A stretch of 10,047 nucleotides of DNA, taken from positions 1 to 10,047 of the forward strand of contig JAAZIZ010000118.1 in assembly GCA_012800565.1 (NCBI GenBank). The letters run 5' to 3'. Both the position numbers and the translations under genes were made by a program. The stretch comes from Lentisphaerota bacterium (GTDB lineage: Bacteria > Verrucomicrobiota > Lentisphaeria > Oligosphaerales > Oligosphaeraceae). This document shows positions 7,738 through 10,047 of this stretch, piece by piece. Position 1 is the first letter of the stretch; every line of letters starts with the position of its first letter. A model generated the notes under the pieces. It was not told where the DNA came from and ran no database searches. It saw only the letters and a program-made list of their open reading frames with translations.

Positions 7738-7864
7738 GATGATGATAAATAATTATCATCCTGATACGACTCAGACGGGCTCCGGCTCGTATGCACTCAC
7801 ATACTCACGGTTGCGCGACAGCTCCCGAATTACACGGGATTCACCGACAATTATAGCGAGTCGC
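7738..7864 (-). ncRNA. Cobalamin riboswitch (compact) in the leader of the B12 importer operon
   Basis: Read on the - strand, the core GAATCCCGTGTAATTCGGGA followed by GCTGTCGCGCAACCGTGAG closely follows the B12-box region of the E. coli btuB riboswitch. A 3' element GAGCCGGAGCCCGTCT follows. Pairings seen: closing stem CGACTC (7863-7858) with GAGTCG (7772-7767); P3-like CGGT (7846-7843) with ACCG (7811-7808); P5-like CCCG/CGGG (7838-7835 with 7827-7824) around loop TGTAATT; a small hairpin GTATG/CATAC (7804-7800 with 7793-7789); and a downstream hairpin GATGAT/ATCATC (7760-7755 with 7746-7741) whose loop contains AATTA, complementary to the P5 loop, as expected for the regulatory kissing loop. 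Only a 16-nt hairpin separates the core from the 3' element, so the large side domain of many class I members is absent. Expected effect: B12 lowers operon expression. Confidence 0.85.
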
Positions 7865-7870
7865 CAGAAT

Positions 7871-7898
7871 AATATACCCCCGGAGATATTTTTTTCCA
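7871..7898 (-). promoter_or_regulatory. Promoter for the B12 importer operon
   Basis: On the - strand TATATT (7876-7871) matches the -10 consensus at five of six positions. TGGAAA (7898-7893) is a weak -35 candidate with a 16-bp spacer. The predicted start, about seven bases downstream, falls near 7864, where the closing stem of the riboswitch begins. That agreement is the main support. Confidence 0.55.
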
Positions 7899-7918
7899 GG
7901 TAAAACCTATAATTCAGA

Positions 7919-7948
7919 TTGTTTTTCTGCAGGCGAAGATTATATTAT
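7919..7948 (+). promoter_or_regulatory. Promoter for rpsB-tsf
   Basis: TTGTTT (7919-7924) is followed by TATATT (7941-7946, 16-bp spacer) or by the overlapping TATTAT (7943-7948, 18-bp spacer), each one base from the -10 consensus. Transcription would start near 7953-7955. It is arranged back-to-back with the importer promoter; the two -10 boxes are about 65 bp apart and the -35 boxes face each other. The spacing and position fit, but it is a consensus match only. Confidence 0.5.
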
Positions 7949-7954
7949 GTAGTT

Positions 7955-8127
7955 TACGACTTATGCTAAAGTGGTGCTGCCTTGTGGCCTGCCTGCGCAC
8001 AGGTCTGCAATTCTCTGCTCCCGGGAATTGCGTAGTGATAATTGCATATCTGGCGTTTCGACGGCTGGAGGGGGAGTGTTTTCCAGCTGGGGAAAAGCGT
8101 CAACGAAGACACGAAAGGAAAGAAACC
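7955..8127 (+). promoter_or_regulatory. Structured rpsB 5' leader
   Basis: About 170 nt of untranslated leader lie between the predicted start of transcription and the rpsB GTG. Seen: a 9-bp hairpin at 8007-8031, with GCAATTCTC pairing GGGAATTGC (one G-T pair) around loop TGCTCCC; and a second stem, GCTGGA with TCCAGC (8064-8087), around a G-rich loop. The ribosome binding site AAGGA is at 8115-8119. In E. coli the rpsB leader mediates feedback by S2; a similar role here is an inference. Confidence 0.45.
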
Positions 8128-8922
8128 GTGGCCAAGACGACAATCACTGATCTTCTCGCTGCCGGAGTACATTTCGGCCATCAGACCCGTCGCTGGAATC
8201 CAAAAATGAAACCGTTCATTTATGGTACCCGCAGCGGCATTACCATCTTCGACTTGGGCAAGACCATGCATCAGTTGGCCCAGGCCTGCGATTTCTTGAC
8301 TGAGGTGGCTTCTAAAGGCGGTCAAATCCTGTTTGTAGGCACCAAACGCCAGGCCCAGGAAATTATCCGCAGCACTGCTTCGCGCCTTGGCATGTCCTAT
8401 ATGTGCAAACGCTGGTTGGGTGGTACCCTGACCAACCAGAAAGTTGTGTTGAGCCGAGTGGCTTTTATGAAGAAACTGCGGGCGCAAAATGACGACGGTA
8501 CTTTTGCCGCACTGCCCAAAAAAGAAGTCGCGGGGCTGTTGCGCGAATTGGACAAGCTGGAAGATGCCCTGGGCGGCATCGCTGAGATGCGCAAACTTCC
8601 GGATGCGGTGGTGGTGATTGATGTCGAACACGAGCATATTGCCGTGCAGGAAGCGGCCAAGCTGGGCGTGCCGGTTGTGGCCTTGGTTGATTCCAACTGC
8701 AATCCCGACCAGATTGACTTCGTGATCCCGGGCAATGATGACGCCGTGCGCTCCATCAAAGTCATCGTCGATGCTTTGGCTACTGCTATTGAAGAAGGGC
8801 TGAATATGTGCGGCAAACATTTCGAAAGCAGCGGCGAAGAGCTGAGCGAAGAAGCTGCCGGCAAAACCGACGCAGCGGAAGATGCTGAACTGGACTCTGA
8901 CCAGAGCGATGACAAAGACTGA
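8128..8922 (+). CDS. rpsB: 30S ribosomal protein S2
   Basis: Structural protein of the small ribosomal subunit, needed with S1 for initiation complexes. It is 264 aa from a GTG start. That start is chosen because AAGGA lies eight bases upstream and S2 homology starts at once (AKTTITDLLAAGVHFGHQT). The frame is open further upstream, but those 55 residues are unlike S2 and coincide with the leader. Seen: GVHFGHQTRRWNPKMKPFIYG (13-33, an N-terminal S2 signature), KRWLGGTLTN (94-103) and ALVDSNCNPDQIDFVIPGND (185-204, the second S2 signature). The last 30 or so residues form an acidic tail rich in E, D, S and A, variable in the family. tsf follows after 37 bp, the standard rpsB-tsf pair, and a shared terminator follows tsf. 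Confidence 0.97.
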   Translation: MAKTTITDLLAAGVHFGHQTRRWNPKMKPFIYGTRSGITIFDLGKTMHQLAQACDFLTEVASKGGQILFVGTKRQAQEIIRSTASRLGMSYMCKRWLGGTLTNQKVVLSRVAFMKKLRAQNDDGTFAALPKKEVAGLLRELDKLEDALGGIAEMRKLPDAVVVIDVEHEHIAVQEAAKLGVPVVALVDSNCNPDQIDFVIPGNDDAVRSIKVIVDALATAIEEGLNMCGKHFESSGEELSEEAAGKTDAAEDAELDSDQSDDKD

Positions 8923-8959
8923 GCAGGCGTATTAACTTAAAGATAAGAGGAATTCTACG

Positions 8960-9799
8960 ATGGTACAAATTTCTGCCAAACAAGTTAGCGAACTGCGCCA
9001 GAAGACTGGCGCTGGCATGATGGAATGCAAGAAAGCTCTGGTAGCCTGCGAAGGTGACCTTGAGGCTTCAATCGATTACCTGCGCAAATCAGGCATTGCC
9101 AAAGCAGCCAAAAAGGCTGGTCGCAGCACTACCCAGGGCAAACTGGTCGCCCGCAGCCAAGGGAATACTACCGTCCTGCTGGAAATGCTGTGCGAGACTG
9201 ACTTTGTGGCCAAGACCAGCGAGTTTATCGAATTGTCCAATAACATCGCCGATAAAGCTTTGAGCGAGTTCAAGGTTGACGGCGATATCGCTGCTCCGCT
9301 GGGCGAAATGGTGCTTGACGATATAAAGGTGCTGATATCCAAAATTGGGGAGAACATGCACCTGCGTCGGGCTTTGCGTTGGAATACCAACGGCCAGATT
9401 GGTACATATCTGCATACCGGTGTTCCCTACGGCGTGATGGTCGAGGTCGAAGGTGAATGCTCGCCTGAACTGCTGAACAACATCTGTCTGCATGTCTGCG
9501 CCAGCAACCCCACCTATATCTCACCTGCAGACGTTCCAGCCGAATTTATCGCCAAGGAACGGGAAATAGCGGCTGCGACACCGGAACTGCAGGGCAAGCC
9601 GGCAGCAATGCTGGAAAATATCCTGAAAGGCAAGATGAACAAAATCTACAAAGAAATCTGCCTTATGAATCAGCCTTGGATTGATGACGAAAAGACTACC
9701 CTCGCCGCTATTGCTCCGGCTGTGAAAGTCAAGCGTTTCGTGCGCTGGCTGGTAGGCGAAGAACTGCCCGGGGAAAAAGAAGACAGCCAAGAAGAATAA
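8960..9799 (+). CDS. tsf: Translation elongation factor Ts
   Basis: Cytoplasmic nucleotide exchange factor that releases GDP from EF-Tu. It is 279 aa; E. coli EF-Ts is 283. Seen: N-terminal UBA-like domain (about 1-55) with VSELRQKTGAGMMECKKAL (9-27), and the TDFV motif (80-83) that inserts into the EF-Tu nucleotide-binding domain. The core then contains YLHTGVPYGVMVEVEG (150-165), KMNKIYKEICLMNQPWIDD (225-243) and the ending FVRWLVGEE (260-268). The acidic tail is short. The ATG has AAGAGG at 8945-8950. It is co-transcribed with rpsB and ends 24 bp before a strong terminator. pyrH and frr, which often follow tsf in bacteria, do not follow here within the window. Confidence 0.97.
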   Translation: MVQISAKQVSELRQKTGAGMMECKKALVACEGDLEASIDYLRKSGIAKAAKKAGRSTTQGKLVARSQGNTTVLLEMLCETDFVAKTSEFIELSNNIADKALSEFKVDGDIAAPLGEMVLDDIKVLISKIGENMHLRRALRWNTNGQIGTYLHTGVPYGVMVEVEGECSPELLNNICLHVCASNPTYISPADVPAEFIAKEREIAAATPELQGKPAAMLENILKGKMNKIYKEICLMNQPWIDDEKTTLAAIAPAVKVKRFVRWLVGEELPGEKEDSQEE

Positions 9800-9823
9800 A
9801 TCCCAGCAGCGAAATACCTGATT

Positions 9824-9862
9824 AAAGCCCGGCCGAGAATGCAAACTCGACCGGGCTTTTTT
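9824..9862 (+). terminator. Strong intrinsic terminator of rpsB-tsf
   Basis: AAAGCCCGG (9824-9832) pairs with CCGGGCTTT (9851-9859), and CGAG (9834-9837) with CTCG (9846-9849). The two stem parts are separated by one C/A mismatch, the loop is AATGCAAA, and six T follow from 9857. This is a textbook rho-independent terminator 24 bp after the tsf stop. Confidence 0.95.
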
Positions 9863-9885
9863 GGATCATGGGCCTGTAGAGCGGC

Positions 9886-9913
9886 GGGGACGGGGATGGG
9901 GAGTTGTAATGGG
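9886..9913 (+). other. G-rich tract with quadruplex potential
   Basis: Three GGGG runs (9886-9889, 9892-9895, 9898-9901) separated by two bases each, then GGG at 9911-9913. This meets the usual pattern for an intramolecular G-quadruplex, with one longer loop. The last run overlaps the left arm of the adjacent inverted repeat. No function is shown. Confidence 0.4.
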
Positions 9914-9947
9914 ACGTAGAGGACGTATTGGACGTCCTCTACGTCCC
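9911..9947. repeat. Perfect 16-bp inverted repeat built from GGACGT units
   Basis: GGGACGTAGAGGACGT (9911-9926) and its exact reverse complement ACGTCCTCTACGTCCC (9932-9947) flank a 5-base spacer ATTGG. Each arm holds two GGACGT copies. The flank CTGCGTCCCCT continues the pattern on the right, and G-rich GGGGACGGGG units lie on the left. It follows the tsf terminator in non-coding DNA, so it may be a dispersed palindromic (REP-like) element or a back-up terminator. Confidence 0.75.
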
Positions 9948-9994
9948 CTGCGTCCCCTCTTTTAAAATCTTTTCTTCTTTTTTCTGAATTCGAC

Positions 9995-10024
9995 TTGTAA
10001 ATTCCGCGAAGTGTGTCATATTAA
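9995..10024 (+). promoter_or_regulatory. Possible promoter reading out of the window
   Basis: TTGTAA (9995-10000) and TATTAA (10019-10024) are 18 bp apart. Both resemble sigma70 boxes at four of six positions. Transcription would start close to the window end, so the gene it might serve is not visible. Confidence 0.3.
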
Positions 10025-10047
10025 TCCTCACGCCCTGACAAGCGCTC

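Noticed and set aside
7712..7903. 63-codon + strand open frame upstream of rpsB
   Set aside because: It lies opposite the riboswitch and importer promoter, has no ribosome binding site, and its product looks random.
7963..8127. 55-residue N-terminal extension of S2 from an upstream ATG
   Set aside because: S2 homology begins at the GTG at 8128, which has a good ribosome binding site. The extension is Cys/Arg-rich and coincides with leader hairpins.

Overview
The window looks like ordinary chromosomal, housekeeping-type DNA from a moderately GC-rich, Gram-negative-type bacterium. The best lineage guess is the PVC group (Chlamydiae, Verrucomicrobia, Lentisphaerae). This rests mainly on the first gene, which carries a GreA domain at the C-terminus of a much longer protein; such long GreA fusions are known from Chlamydiae and relatives. 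The lineage is an inference. Most genes have purine-rich ribosome binding sites and use the standard genetic code. No mobile element, CRISPR array, tRNA or rRNA was seen.

Layout. (1) 1-1334, +: 3' part of a GreA-domain transcription factor, cut by the window edge, followed by a weak hairpin terminator. (2) 1405-2292, -: a GalU-type nucleotidyltransferase, convergent with greA and divergent, across only 25 bp, from (3) 2318-4989, +: a two-gene unit of a DUF374-type lysophospholipid acyltransferase overlapping by one base with a Rep-like UvrD-family helicase. (4) 5018-7573, -: a vitamin B12 ABC importer cassette read in the order binding protein, permease, ATPase, with overlapping genes. Its 5' leader contains a compact cobalamin riboswitch at about 7738-7864, with a promoter just upstream. 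(5) 7919-9862, +: promoter, about 180-nt structured leader, rpsB (ribosomal protein S2), tsf (EF-Ts) and a strong intrinsic terminator. (6) 9863-10047: non-coding, with a G-rich tract, a perfect 16-bp inverted repeat and a possible promoter reading out of the window.

How the genes work together. The importer genes and riboswitch form a self-consistent B12-repressible uptake operon: periplasmic binding protein, inner-membrane channel and ATPase, with no outer-membrane receptor in view. rpsB-tsf is the near-universal translation pair. The nucleotidyltransferase and acyltransferase point to cell-envelope sugar and lipid synthesis.

I did not find evidence for an undescribed biological system. 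The points most worth a second look are the compact riboswitch with its predicted kissing loop, a G8 tract where one lost base would fuse the B12 permease to its ATPase, and the GGACGT-rich perfect hairpin downstream of tsf.
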